Both the position numbers and the translations under genes were made by a program. DNA of 64,000 nucleotides, taken from positions 1,054,001 to 1,118,000 of the forward strand of contig NZ_CP086615.1 of the NCBI RefSeq assembly GCF_020883455.1, in the 5' to 3' direction. The notes under the pieces are model-generated. The model saw only the letters and a list, made by a program, of their open reading frames with translations. It did not search any database and was not told the origin of the DNA. Every line of letters begins with the position of its first letter. Position 1 is the stretch's first letter. The DNA comes from Spiribacter halobius (GTDB lineage: Bacteria; Pseudomonadota; Gammaproteobacteria; Nitrococcales; Nitrococcaceae). Of this stretch, positions 46,700 to 58,030 are shown one piece after another.

Positions 46700-47593
46700 C
46701 TACTCCGGCAGCCGCTTGTCGCGCAGCGCGCGTTTGCCGCGGCGCAGCTCCCCCTGCAGCCCGGGGCCCCGGCGCAGGGCCAGGCCGAGGGCGAGGATAT
46801 CCAGGATCGCCAGATGCGCCAGGCGGGAGGCCATGGGCATGTAGGTGTCCGTGTCCTCCTGCACGTCGGCGAACAGCGCCACCGTGGCCCGTTCCGCCAG
46901 CGGCGAGCCGGGGGCGGTGATGGCGATGACCGTGGCACCGCGTTCCCGGGCCGTGGCGACGCTCGCCAGCAGGTCCTGGCTGCGGCCGGTGTGGGAGATC
47001 GCGATCACCACCGCGCCTGCGCCGAGGACGCTGGCGGCGATGCCGTGAACGTGGGCGTCGCAGTAGGCGGTGACGGGGATTCCCAGGCGCATGAGCTTCT
47101 GCTGGGCATCCTGGGCCACCACGCCCGAGGCACCATGGCCGTAGAGCTCGATCCGCTCGGCCTGTGCCAGCCGGTCGATGGCGGCCTCCAGCGGCGCCGC
47201 GGCGATGTGGTTGCGTGCCTGCAGCAGGGTCGCGATATGGCGGTCCAGGACCTTGGCCGCGAGATCCTCGGTGGGTTCGTCCTGGCTCACCCCCTCCAGT
47301 ACGTAGGGCACGCCCACCGCGAGGCTGCGGGCGAGGGCCAGCTTGAAGCGCTGGAAGCCGGGATAGCCCAGGCTGCGGCAGAAGCGCACGACGGTGGGCT
47401 CGCTTACCCCGGCACGCTGGGCCACCTGGGCAATGGGGGAGTCCACCAGCGCATGGGGGCTCGCCAGTACCAGCTCGGCCACCTTGCGCTCCGAGCGCCG
47501 CAGGCCGGGGGTCAGGGCGCGCACGCGCCCGAGCAGCGTGTACTCGCCGCCGGACTCCGCGACCTCGACGCCGGCGTCGTTGGCCTTGCTCAT
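46700..47593 (-). CDS. hexR: HexR-type RpiR family transcriptional regulator
   Basis: 297 residues: an N-terminal RpiR helix-turn-helix (about 20-90; QVAQRAGVSEPTVVRFCRSL) and a C-terminal SIS sugar-phosphate domain (about 130-270; ELYGHGASGVVAQDAQQKL, AISHTGRSQDLL). HexR represses glucose and Entner-Doudoroff genes and is released by 2-keto-3-deoxy-6-phosphogluconate. Last gene of zwf-pgl-glk-hexR; its ATG overlaps the glk stop by 4 nt. A matching operator lies between zwf and edd. Confidence 0.93.
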   Translation of the reverse strand: MSKANDAGVEVAESGGEYTLLGRVRALTPGLRRSERKVAELVLASPHALVDSPIAQVAQRAGVSEPTVVRFCRSLGYPGFQRFKLALARSLAVGVPYVLEGVSQDEPTEDLAAKVLDRHIATLLQARNHIAAAPLEAAIDRLAQAERIELYGHGASGVVAQDAQQKLMRLGIPVTAYCDAHVHGIAASVLGAGAVVIAISHTGRSQDLLASVATARERGATVIAITAPGSPLAERATVALFADVQEDTDTYMPMASRLAHLAILDILALGLALRRGPGLQGELRRGKRALRDKRLPE

Positions 47594-48579
47594 GCCGGAT
47601 GCTCCTCCTCCTGCGAGCGCGCCGCCACCTCGGCGGCCAGCCCGATCAGCGCCGGCGCCTCGGCACGCATCAGCCGCACCGGAATCTGCGCGAGATAGCC
47701 GCTGAAGCGCCCCTTGTCCGTGAACCGGCGGCGGAAGGCCGCGGCATCGAACAGCGTGCCGAGGCGCGGCAGCAGGCCGCCGCCGAGGGCGACGCCACCG
47801 AGGGCGCCGACGCTCAGTGCCAGATTGCCGGCGGTGGTGGCGAGGGCCGCGGTGAAGATGTCGACGGTTTCGCGGGCACGGGCATCCCCGGCGCGCGCCC
47901 GCTCGGCAATGTCGGCGGCAGCGAGGGCCTCGGGGTCCGCGCCGTCCAGCTGCGTCAGCGCCCGGTGGACGGCTTCCAGGCCCAGACCGGAGGCGACGCG
48001 CTCGGCGCTGCAGTGCCCGTGCTCGGCCCGGATCACGGCGGCGAGGGCCGCCTCCCGCTCCGTCATCGGGCTGAAGCTGACGTGCCCGCCCTCGCCGGCC
48101 ACGGCGTGCCAGCCGCGCGCGCAGGGCACCAGCACCGCGGCACCGAGCCCGGTGCCGGGGCCGAGTACGGCCATGGGGAAGCCCGCCCGCGGTTCGCCCG
48201 GGGCTACGGTCTGCCACTGGTCCGCGGACAGGTGCGGCACCGCCAGTGCCTGGGCCGCCCAGTCGTTGAGGAACTCGAGGCGCTCGAGGCCCAGCGCCTC
48301 GCGGCTGGCACGCACCGAGAAGCGCCAGCCGAGGTTGGTCATGGCGAGCTCGTCGCCGAGCACGGGCGTGGCGATGGCGCAGAGCCCGGACGCCGGGGCG
48401 GGGACGCCGACGGCCTTCAGATAGGCCCGGGCCGCGGCGGTGAAGTCCGGGTAGTCCGCCGCCGGCAGGTTGCGCACCGCCTCCGGGGTGCCGCGTCCCG
48501 GCCGCACCAGGGCGAAGCGCGCGTGGGTGCCACCGATGTCGGCGATCAGGTGCGGGGTATCAGGGCGACCAGTAGACAT
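47590..48579 (-). CDS. glk: Glucokinase
   Basis: 329 residues. Phosphorylates glucose with ATP. The N-terminus PHLIADIGGTHARFALV is the ATP-phosphate loop of the ROK-unlike bacterial Glk group, and LEFLNDWAAQALAVPHL and [13 protein letters not shown] contain substrate residues. AGEGGHVSFSPM and GVALGGGLLPRLG complete the fold. The ATG at 48579 lies 20 nt inside pgl. In operon with zwf, pgl and hexR. Confidence 0.96.
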   Translation of the reverse strand: MSTGRPDTPHLIADIGGTHARFALVRPGRGTPEAVRNLPAADYPDFTAAARAYLKAVGVPAPASGLCAIATPVLGDELAMTNLGWRFSVRASREALGLERLEFLNDWAAQALAVPHLSADQWQTVAPGEPRAGFPMAVLGPGTGLGAAVLVPCARGWHAVAGEGGHVSFSPMTEREAALAAVIRAEHGHCSAERVASGLGLEAVHRALTQLDGADPEALAAADIAERARAGDARARETVDIFTAALATTAGNLALSVGALGGVALGGGLLPRLGTLFDAAAFRRRFTDKGRFSGYLAQIPVRLMRAEAPALIGLAAEVAARSQEEEHPA

Positions 48580-49276
48580 GCACCGGCACTCGCCGCTGGC
48601 GGAACAGCGCGGCCACGGGGTAGCGCATCGGGTCACCGGCCTCGAGCGCCCGGGCGAGGGTCTGCCACTTCTCCTGGCCGGTCACGTGCAGGGCGATCCA
48701 GCGGCTGTCGAGCAGCGTGGCCAGGGTGAGCGTCAGCCGCTCCGGTGGCTCCGCCGGTGCGGTGATTGCCTGGCAGCAGGCCTCGCGCTGCAGGTCCAGG
48801 GCCGCCGGCAGCTCCGGAGCGCCGGGGAAGAGCGAAGCGGTGTGGCCGTCGTCCCCCATGCCGAGGATCACCGCGTCAAACGGCCGCGGCAGGGTGCCGA
48901 GGGCGGCGGCACAGGCGGCCTCGTCGGCGCGCTCGTCAGCGCCGTCACGGTGAATCGGGACAAAGCGCGCCGCGGCGGCGGACCCCTGGAGCAGGTGCTC
49001 GCGCACCAGCCGGGCATTGCTGCGGGGATCGTCTTCCGGTACGCGGCGCTCGTCGGCCAGGCTGATGCCGACCCGGTCCCAGGGCAGCTCGCTACCGGCG
49101 AGGCGCTGGTAGAGGGTGATGGGGGTGCGCCCGCCGGAGACGATCAGGCTCGCCCTGCCGCGGGCGCCCGCGGCGTAGGTGATGATCTCCGCCACGCGCC
49201 GGGCGAGGGCGTCGGCCAGGGCCTCGGCCGTGGGGAAGCGTTTGGCGTCGTCGAGGGGGGCGGGTTCTCGGGGCAT
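48560..49276 (-). CDS. pgl: 6-phosphogluconolactonase
   Basis: 238 residues of the DevB/SOL type. Hydrolyses 6-phosphogluconolactone. SLIVSGGRTPITLYQRLA and WDRVGISLADERRVPEDDPRSN are diagnostic; AVILGMGDDGHTASLFPGAP is the catalytic block. Its ATG overlaps the zwf stop by 1 nt (TGATG) and its 3' end overlaps the glk start by 20 nt. Confidence 0.96.
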   Translation of the reverse strand: MPREPAPLDDAKRFPTAEALADALARRVAEIITYAAGARGRASLIVSGGRTPITLYQRLAGSELPWDRVGISLADERRVPEDDPRSNARLVREHLLQGSAAAARFVPIHRDGADERADEAACAAALGTLPRPFDAVILGMGDDGHTASLFPGAPELPAALDLQREACCQAITAPAEPPERLTLTLATLLDSRWIALHVTGQEKWQTLARALEAGDPMRYPVAALFRQRRVPVHVYWSP

Positions 49277-50739
49277 CAGGCCTCCTCGTGCCAGCTGGCA
49301 CCCTCGCGGCCGAGCAGGGCGCTGGAGGCGGCCGGCCCCCAGGTGCCGGCGGTATAGGGCTTGGGCGCGTCCGCCGCCTGGTTCCAGGCCTCAAGGATCG
49401 GCTCGATCCACTCCCAGGCCGCGTACAGCTCGTCGCGCCGCATGAACAGCGTCAGCCGCCCGCGCAGCACGTCCATCAGCAGGCGCTCGTAGGCGTCCGC
49501 CTGGCGCTGCTTGAAGGTCTCGGCGAAGTCCAGGTCCAGCGCCGCCGGGCGCAGGCGCATCTGGTCGCCCCGGGCCTTGGCCATGAGATGCAGGCGCAGG
49601 CCCTCGTCCGGCTGCAGCTGGATAACGAGCTTGTTGGGCAGCCCGGTGCCGTAGGTGACGTCGAAGATGGAATGGGGCACTTCACGGAAGTTGACCACGA
49701 TCTCCGCGTTGCGCTCCTGCAGCCGCTTGCCGGTGCGCAGGTAGAAGGGCACCCCGGACCACCGCCAGTTGGCGATCTCCGCCTTGATGGCGACGAAGGT
49801 CTCGGTGCGGCTGTCCTCGTCGACGCCGTCCTCGTCCAGGTAGCCGGGCACCGGCTGGCCGCCGATGGCGCCGGCGCGGTACTGGCCGCGCACCGTGTTC
49901 TGCAGGGCGCTGCGGCCCTCGAGACGGGTCAGGGCGCGCAGGACCTTGAGCTTCTCGTCGCGCACGGCGTCCGCCTCGATGCTCGTGGGCGGCTCCATGG
50001 CGATGATGCAGAGCAGCTGCAGCAGGTGGTTCTGCACCATGTCGCGCAGGGCGCCGGTGCGGTCGTAGAACCCCGCGCGGCCGGCGACGCCGACCTGCTC
50101 GGCGACGCTGATCTGCACGTCGCGCACCCACTCGCGCCGCCACAGGGGCTCGAACAGCGTGTTGCCGAAGCGCAGCGCAATGAGGTTCTGCACCGTCTCC
50201 TTGCCGAGATAGTGGTCGATCCGGTAGATCGCCTCCTCGGGGAAGATCGCGCCGATCTGCTCGCTGATCGCCCGCGCCGAGGCCAGGTCGTGGCCGAGGG
50301 GCTTCTCCAGCACGACGCGGGATCGCGGCGTGACCAGATCGTTGGCCTGCAGATTCCGGCAGATGTCCACGAACAGCCCCGGTGCCACCGCCAGGTAGAA
50401 CACCCGGCAGCGCCCGTCACGGCCGGCCAGCGCCTCGGCCAGCTGCGCGTAGCTGTGGCTGTCGGTCGCATCCACCGGCACGAAGGCGAGCCGCTCGGCG
50501 AAGCGCCGCCACTCGGTTTCGTTCAGCTCGTCGGCGTCGAGGCGTTCCCGGTAGCTGTCATGGACCCGATCTAGGAAGGCCTCCCGGCTCATCGGCGTGC
50601 GCGCGGTGGCGATGATGCGGCCGTCCTCAGGCAGCTGGCCGGCCCGATGCCGACGGTAGAGAGCCGGCAACAGCTTGCGCAGGGACAGATCACCGGTGCC
50701 GCCGAAGAGGACGATGTCGAAGGGGGATAGCTGTTCCAC
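49276..50739 (-). CDS. zwf: Glucose-6-phosphate 1-dehydrogenase
   Basis: 487 residues. Oxidises glucose 6-phosphate to the lactone with NADP+. The cofactor loop is [18 protein letters not shown], the active site [14 protein letters not shown], and VEKPLGHDL-like [13 protein letters not shown] is present. First gene of the zwf-pgl-glk-hexR operon, divergent from edd. A palindrome overlapping the presumed start region (50761-50773) may bind HexR. Confidence 0.97.
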   Translation of the reverse strand: MEQLSPFDIVLFGGTGDLSLRKLLPALYRRHRAGQLPEDGRIIATARTPMSREAFLDRVHDSYRERLDADELNETEWRRFAERLAFVPVDATDSHSYAQLAEALAGRDGRCRVFYLAVAPGLFVDICRNLQANDLVTPRSRVVLEKPLGHDLASARAISEQIGAIFPEEAIYRIDHYLGKETVQNLIALRFGNTLFEPLWRREWVRDVQISVAEQVGVAGRAGFYDRTGALRDMVQNHLLQLLCIIAMEPPTSIEADAVRDEKLKVLRALTRLEGRSALQNTVRGQYRAGAIGGQPVPGYLDEDGVDEDSRTETFVAIKAEIANWRWSGVPFYLRTGKRLQERNAEIVVNFREVPHSIFDVTYGTGLPNKLVIQLQPDEGLRLHLMAKARGDQMRLRPAALDLDFAETFKQRQADAYERLLMDVLRGRLTLFMRRDELYAAWEWIEPILEAWNQAADAPKPYTAGTWGPAASSALLGREGASWHEEA

Positions 50740-50760
50740 AGGGCCTCCCTTGGCCGGTGT

Positions 50761-50782
50761 GTAGCCGCGCTACCGAAGTCTA
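50761..50782 (-). promoter_or_regulatory. zwf promoter -10 and adjoining HexR-like dyad
   Basis: On the minus strand, TAGACT (50782-50777) is a good -10. Just downstream lies the dyad GTAGC-CGC-GCTAC (50761-50773), at the expected transcription start and 22 nt from the zwf start codon. Its GTAG...CTAC halves resemble the HexR half-sites but the centre is GC-rich, so HexR binding is tentative. Confidence 0.4.
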
Positions 50783-50895
50783 GCGCAGTCGACGGCGGTA
50801 ACGAGCGGACCACGGGGGCCCCGGTGCGTTCCGGCCGGACCTGCGGCGCCCGACGTGGAACCGGGATCCGCCAGGGGTCCCCGGGCTGGCACTTA

Positions 50896-50910
50896 GGTAG
50901 TAAAGTTACC
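50896..50910. promoter_or_regulatory. HexR operator upstream of edd
   Basis: GGTAGTAAAGTTACC matches the gammaproteobacterial HexR consensus (TGTAAT-AAA-ATTACA-like) at most positions: GTAGT/GTTAC halves around a central AAA-type core. It is the only such AT-rich dyad in the zwf-edd gap and lies 50 nt before the edd start, with hexR in the adjacent operon. Confidence 0.68.
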
Positions 50911-50959
50911 GCAGTGGCTGTGTTCCAGCCCAGTCCGCCGAGGCTTCCGGGAGATTCTC

Positions 50960-52822
50960 ATGCCCCCCTGCCATCCCGTCGTTGCCCGTGTCACGGAGCG
51001 CATCGAGGCGCGCAGCCGCCCCGGGCGAGAGGACTACCTCCGCCGGCTGCAGGCGGCCGCAGACGAGGGCCCGGTCCGGCGCGGCCTGTCCTGCACCAAC
51101 CTGGCGCACGCCTTCGCCGCGGCGCCGGAGGCCGACAAGGAAGCGCTGAAGGCGCTGCAGCGCCCCAATGTCGCCATCGTCTCCGCCTACAATGACATGC
51201 TCTCGGCCCATCAACCGCTGGAGCGCTTCCCGGCGCTGCTCAAGCAGGCCGTGCGTGAGGCGGGCGGCACCGCGCAGTTCGCCGGCGGTGTGCCGGCCAT
51301 GTGCGACGGCGTCACCCAGGGGCAGCCGGGCATGGAGCTGTCGCTTTTCAGCCGCGACGTCATCGCCATGGCCACGGCCGTGGCGCTGTCCCACAACGTC
51401 TTCGATGCCGGGCTCTGCCTTGGCGTCTGCGACAAGATCGTGCCGGGTCTGCTCATCGGGGCGCTGCACTTCGGCCACCTGCCGTTCATCTTCGTCCCCG
51501 GCGGCCCCATGACCTCCGGGCTGCCCAACGAGGAGAAGGCGCGCATCCGTGCCGAGTTCGCCGAGGGCAGGGTGGGGCGCGACGCGCTGCTGGAGTCGGA
51601 GGCCAAGTCCTATCACGGCCCCGGCACCTGCACCTTCTACGGCACCGCAAACAGCAACCAGATGATGATGGAGGTGATGGGGCTGCACCTGCCGGGGGCA
51701 GCGTTCGTGAACCCCAATACGCCCCTGCGCGATGCCCTGACCATCGCCGCCGGCCATCGGGTGATGGCGCTCACCGCCCGCGGCGAGACCTACACCCCGG
51801 TGGGCCGGGTGGTGGACGAGCGGGCGCTGGTCAACGCCATTGTGGGTCTGCTGGCCACCGGCGGCTCCACCAACCACACCATCCATCTCGTCGCCATCGC
51901 CCGGGCGGCCGGAATCCAGGTTACCTGGGACGACTTCCACGAGCTCTCGTCGGTGGTGCCGCTGCTTACCCGCATCTACCCCAGCGGCAAGGCCGACGTG
52001 AACCACTTCCACGCCGCCGGCGGCATGGGCTTTCTGGTGCGCGAGCTGCTCGACGCGGGCCTGCTGCACGAGGATGTGCTCACCGTCGCCGGCGAGGGGT
52101 TGCGCCGCTACGCGGAGGAGCCCTGGCTGCACGACGGCGGTGTTGCCTGGCGCGCCGCGCCGGCCGCCTCGGCTGACCCGGAGGTGCTGCGCCCCGTATC
52201 GGAGCCGTTCAGCGCCGACGGCGGCCTGCGGGTCCTCGACGGCAACCTGGGACGGGCGGTGATCAAGGTCTCGGCGGTGAAGCCGGAACACCGGGTGGTG
52301 GAGGCGCCGGCCAGGGTGTTCGAGGACCAGCAGCAGGTGCTGGACGCCTTCCGCGCCGGCGAGCTGGACGGCGACATGGTGGCCGTGGTGCGCTTCCAGG
52401 GGCCGCGGGCAAACGGCATGCCGGAGCTGCACAAGCTGACCCCGGAGCTCGGCGTGCTGCTTGGCCGGGGACACAAGGTGGCGCTGGTGACCGACGGGCG
52501 CATGTCGGGCGCCTCCGGCAAGGTGCCGGCGGCGATCCACGTCACGCCGGAATGTCTCGCGGGCGGACCGCTCGGCAGGGTGCGCGACGGCGACATCATC
52601 CGGGTGGATGCCGAGCGGGGTCGGCTCGAGGCGCTGGTGCCCGAGGCCGAGTGGCAGGCCCGCGAGGGCGTCGCCGCCAGCGCGGTGAGCCAGCACGGCA
52701 TGGGCCGGGAGCTGTTCGGCCTGTTCCGGGCCGCGGCTACCGGGGCCGAGGACGGGGCGCGCAGCTTCGGGCTCGATGCGGACAGCCTGCGCACGGCACT
52801 GGACCACGAACGGGTAGGGTAG
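50960..52822 (+). CDS. edd: 6-phosphogluconate dehydratase
   Basis: 620 residues, IlvD/Edd family with an oxygen-sensitive Fe-S cluster. Dehydrates 6-phosphogluconate to KDPG, first step specific to the Entner-Doudoroff pathway. [21 protein letters not shown] at the N-terminus, [41 protein letters not shown] and [21 protein letters not shown] are Edd-type blocks. GGGAG precedes the ATG. It needs the SUF products encoded downstream. Confidence 0.97.
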   Translation: MPPCHPVVARVTERIEARSRPGREDYLRRLQAAADEGPVRRGLSCTNLAHAFAAAPEADKEALKALQRPNVAIVSAYNDMLSAHQPLERFPALLKQAVREAGGTAQFAGGVPAMCDGVTQGQPGMELSLFSRDVIAMATAVALSHNVFDAGLCLGVCDKIVPGLLIGALHFGHLPFIFVPGGPMTSGLPNEEKARIRAEFAEGRVGRDALLESEAKSYHGPGTCTFYGTANSNQMMMEVMGLHLPGAAFVNPNTPLRDALTIAAGHRVMALTARGETYTPVGRVVDERALVNAIVGLLATGGSTNHTIHLVAIARAAGIQVTWDDFHELSSVVPLLTRIYPSGKADVNHFHAAGGMGFLVRELLDAGLLHEDVLTVAGEGLRRYAEEPWLHDGGVAWRAAPAASADPEVLRPVSEPFSADGGLRVLDGNLGRAVIKVSAVKPEHRVVEAPARVFEDQQQVLDAFRAGELDGDMVAVVRFQGPRANGMPELHKLTPELGVLLGRGHKVALVTDGRMSGASGKVPAAIHVTPECLAGGPLGRVRDGDIIRVDAERGRLEALVPEAEWQAREGVAASAVSQHGMGRELFGLFRAAATGAEDGARSFGLDADSLRTALDHERVG

Positions 52823-52826
52823 TGAT

Positions 52827-53552
52827 ATGACGCCGACAATTGCCGAGGTCATGGGCCGGGCGCCGGTTATTCCGGTGCTGGAGATCGAGGACCGGGCGCA
52901 GGCGGTGCCGCTTGCCCGCGCGCTGGTGGCGGGCGGACTGCCGGTGCTGGAGGTGACACTGCGCACCGGGGCCGCGCTGGAGGCGGTGGCCGCCATCCGG
53001 CGCGAGGTGCCGGAGGCGCTGGTGGGCGTCGGCACGGTGACCCGGGTCGGCCATTGCCGGGAGGCGGCGGACGCGGGGGCCAGCTTCCTGGTGAGCCCCG
53101 GCGTCACGGAGCGCCTGCTCGCCGCCGCCGAGGCCGCCGGCCTGGGACTGCTGCCGGGCATTGCCACGGCCTCGGAAATCATCCTCGCCGGCGAGGCCGG
53201 GCTGCGGCATCTCAAGTTCTTTCCGGCGGAGGCCAATGGCGGCACGGCCGCCCTGCGCGCCCTGCGCGGCCCGTTCCCGGACGTGCGCTTCTGCCCGACG
53301 GGCGGCGTTCGGCCCCAGAATTTCCTCGACTACCTGAGCCTGCCCAACGTCCTCTGCGTCGGCGGCAGCTGGCTCGCCCCGGCCTCGGCCCTGGCCGCGG
53401 GGGACTGGGACCGCATCACCGACCTCGCGCGCCAGGTCAGCGGCGAGCGCCCCCGCGCCCTGGCCGCCGGTCAGCCCTGGGACGACGATGCGCTTTCCTC
53501 GGTGGCCGGCGAGGAAGACCCCGGCGCCGCCGCCGAGGACCTGCGCGGCTGA
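52827..53552 (+). CDS. eda: KDPG/KHG aldolase
   Basis: 241 residues. Splits KDPG into pyruvate and glyceraldehyde 3-phosphate. The Schiff-base lysine is Lys130 in [14 protein letters not shown], the catalytic Glu is Glu42 in LEVTLRT, and GVGTVTRVG plus [10 protein letters not shown] are typical. The last ~25 residues (after QVSGERPR) form an Asp/Glu/Ala-rich tail beyond the usual end. It starts 4 nt after edd, forming the edd-eda operon. Confidence 0.96.
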   Translation: MTPTIAEVMGRAPVIPVLEIEDRAQAVPLARALVAGGLPVLEVTLRTGAALEAVAAIRREVPEALVGVGTVTRVGHCREAADAGASFLVSPGVTERLLAAAEAAGLGLLPGIATASEIILAGEAGLRHLKFFPAEANGGTAALRALRGPFPDVRFCPTGGVRPQNFLDYLSLPNVLCVGGSWLAPASALAAGDWDRITDLARQVSGERPRALAAGQPWDDDALSSVAGEEDPGAAAEDLRG

Positions 53553-53605
53553 TCCTCGCCTGTTCCTGTTTGGCCGGGGCTGTGAAGCGAGCGCGCGCCG
53601 GCGAT

Positions 53606-53815
53606 AAACACAACGACACAACGGGCACAACGATTCACAACGAGTAGAGAATTCAAGAAGTTCCGCAGAGACGTAATAGGCGAGGCGCTTTGATGGCTGC
53701 GTGAACCACCGTTCTGCGTTAATCGGACTCACTTTCGCCTCTGCGCCCTTCGCGTCCTTAATGCTTATCCCTCTCTCGCGTTGTGAATCGTTGTGCCCGT
53801 TGTGTCGTTGTGTTT
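53606..53815. mobile_element. Family-d element with perfect 37-bp inverted termini, 210 bp
   Basis: The left arm (53606-53642, AAACACAACGACACAACGGG...) and right arm (53779-53815) are exact complements. The interior carries CCGCAGAGACG and CGCCTCTGCGCCCTTCGCGT, which resemble widespread CTCTGCG-type intergenic repeats. It is AT-richer than its surroundings and has no gene. It fills most of the eda-sufR gap (53553-53962); the rest has a short direct repeat CCCCACGCTCG (53820-53830 and 53841-53851) and the sufR promoter. Confidence 0.75.
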
Positions 53816-53925
53816 AATCCCCACGCTCGGCGACCCCGCCCCACGCTCGCGACCCCGTGCCCACGGCCTCACAAGGAACTCGACCCCGCCCTGGACGTCT
53901 CACCGGATGCGCGCTAGTTTAAAAC

Positions 53926-53955
53926 GTACCAAAGCAGTCCAGTTTGAGGTACACT
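53926..53955 (+). promoter_or_regulatory. suf operon promoter/operator region
   Basis: GTACC (53926-53930) and GGTAC (53948-53952) with inner AAA/TTT form an extended dyad that overlaps a -10-like TACACT (53950-53955). The sufR start codon is only 8 nt later, so the mRNA may be nearly leaderless. Autorepression by the first gene product is the natural inference. Confidence 0.42.
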
Positions 53956-53962
53956 GCCGCCG

Positions 53963-54425
53963 ATGATCAGGATCAACCGCGAAACCGACTACGGCATCGG
54001 CGTGCTCACGCTCATGGCCCGGGCCCCGGAGCAGCGCTACAACGCGGCGCGACTGGCCGAGGAGCGGGGGCTGCCACAGCCGATGGTGAGCAAGATCCTC
54101 AAGCATCTCGCCCGGGCCGGGTTGCTGGTCTCCTACCGCGGAGCCAAGGGCGGCTACGGCCTGGCCCGCTCCCCGGAGGCGATCAGCGTCGCCGAGATCA
54201 TCGGCGTGCTGGAGGGGCCCATTGCCCTGACCGACTGCGTCGAGGACGGCCCCGATGCCTGCCAGTACGGCAGTCACTGCAACGTGAGCGCCGTCTGGAA
54301 CCGGATCAACGGCGTGGTGCAGGACGCCCTGTCCCGCATCAGCCTTGCCGAGATGTCCGCCGCCGACAGCAACGGCGCGGAGATCGACAGCAACGTTCAT
54401 CCCCTGGAGTTCACCGGAGTGCGTC

Positions 54426-54442
<17 letters not shown>
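53963..54442 (+). CDS. sufR: SUF system Rrf2-family regulator
   Basis: 159 residues. Winged helix (about 1-70; [40 protein letters not shown]) and three cysteines (Cys92, Cys100, Cys106) in the [16 protein letters not shown] block, the IscR-like cluster ligands. These regulators sense Fe-S status and control the suf operon. Its end overlaps sufB by 17 nt. It is not the cyanobacterial (DeoR-type) SufR; the symbol is used here for the Rrf2-type regulator of the same operon. Confidence 0.9.
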
Positions 54443-55874
<1,432 letters not shown>

Positions 55875-55932
55875 GCGCCCGCCGGTCCCGCGCGGTTCAA
55901 CAGACAACGACTTTCAGACCCAGGGAGGCAGC

Positions 55933-56688
<756 letters not shown>

Positions 56689-56701
56689 GGGGGATCGGCA
56701 G

Positions 56702-58030
56702 ATGGAAGCACTGGCAGAAACCAAGAGCGTCTATCTCGAGGAGTTCGAGGGGCGCGGCGCCGCGGGTCCCCAGTGGCTGAGTGCCCTGCACCGGCGCGGC
56801 ATCGACGCCTTCGAGGCCCGCGGATTTCCGGGTCCCCGGGAAGAGGCCTGGCGCAAGATGAAGCTGCGCCCGGTCACGGACGACCACTTCCGCGCCGTGG
56901 AGGCCGCCGGCACGGTGCCCCAGGCGCTGGCGGAGCGCCTCGGTGACGTCGGCGAGGGCTATCGCCTGGTGTTCGTGGACGGGCACTTCGACGCCGGCCT
57001 GTCGGATCTGGACGACCTGCCCGCCGGGCTCACGGTCACGCCGATCAGCGCCTACAGTGACGCCGCCCCGCAGCGGCTGGCGGAGCTGCTGGGCGCCCGC
57101 GCGGACATCGACGGGCATCCCTTCGCGGCGCTGAACACGGCCTTCTTCGTCGACGGCGCCTTTGTCCATGCCGCCCGCGGGGCGCTGGTGGAGAAGCCGG
57201 TGATCGTGGTCCACGTCACCACCCCCGACGCCGACCGCCGCGCGGTGTATCCGCGGCTCGCGGTGCGCGTGGAGCCGGGTGCCGAGGTGCGTGTCGTGGA
57301 GCGCTACATCGGCGACGATCAGGCCGGCACGCTGATCTGCCCGGTGAGCGAGCTCGCCGCCGACGAGGACGCAGTGCTCGACTACAGCCGCCTGCAGGAG
57401 GACGGCATCGCGTCGATGAACATCGGCACGGTCAACCTCGCCGCGGCGCGCAACACCTCCGTGCGCGGCGCCTTCGTCGGCACCGGCGCCTGCATCGCGC
57501 GGCTGGACCTGACGGCGGATCTGGAAGGCCCCGGCGGCGAGATCGACTGCAACGGCATCTATCTCACCGACGGCAAGCAGTTCCAGGACTACCACAACTG
57601 GTTCAACCACCGTGCCGAGCACTGCTACAGCCGCCAGCGCTTCAAGGGCATCCTGCAGGGCCGCTCGGAGACCGTGTTCGACGGTCTGGTGAAGGTCTTC
57701 GAGGGCGCCCAGAAGACCGATGCGGAGCAGGAGAACCGCAACCTGGTGCTGGGGAAGATGGCGCTCGCCCACTCCAACCCGCGTCTCGAGATCTTCGCCG
57801 ATGATGTCCGCTGCACCCACGGCTCCACGGTGGGGGAGCTGGACGAGCAGGCGTTGTTCTACCTGCGCACCCGCGGCATCGGCGCCCGCGGCGCCAAGGG
57901 TATGCTGACGCTGGCCTTCGCCGGCGAGATCGTGGACATGTTCAAGGTGCCCGGGGTGCGTGACCACGTCCGCCGCGTGCTGATGGAGCGGCTCGCGGTG
58001 GAGGATGCGAGCATCGGAGACATCCTATGA
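56702..58030 (+). CDS. sufD: Fe-S cluster assembly protein SufD
   Basis: 442 residues, paralogue of SufB. GFPGPREEAWRKMKLRPV at the N-terminus, then the beta-helix core with DCNGIYLTDGKQFQDYHNWF and CYSRQRFKGILQGRSETVFDG. The C-terminal LEIFADDVRCTHGSTVGEL and FYLRTRGI are family blocks. Starts 13 nt after sufC and overlaps sufS by 4 nt. Confidence 0.97.
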   Translation: MEALAETKSVYLEEFEGRGAAGPQWLSALHRRGIDAFEARGFPGPREEAWRKMKLRPVTDDHFRAVEAAGTVPQALAERLGDVGEGYRLVFVDGHFDAGLSDLDDLPAGLTVTPISAYSDAAPQRLAELLGARADIDGHPFAALNTAFFVDGAFVHAARGALVEKPVIVVHVTTPDADRRAVYPRLAVRVEPGAEVRVVERYIGDDQAGTLICPVSELAADEDAVLDYSRLQEDGIASMNIGTVNLAAARNTSVRGAFVGTGACIARLDLTADLEGPGGEIDCNGIYLTDGKQFQDYHNWFNHRAEHCYSRQRFKGILQGRSETVFDGLVKVFEGAQKTDAEQENRNLVLGKMALAHSNPRLEIFADDVRCTHGSTVGELDEQALFYLRTRGIGARGAKGMLTLAFAGEIVDMFKVPGVRDHVRRVLMERLAVEDASIGDIL

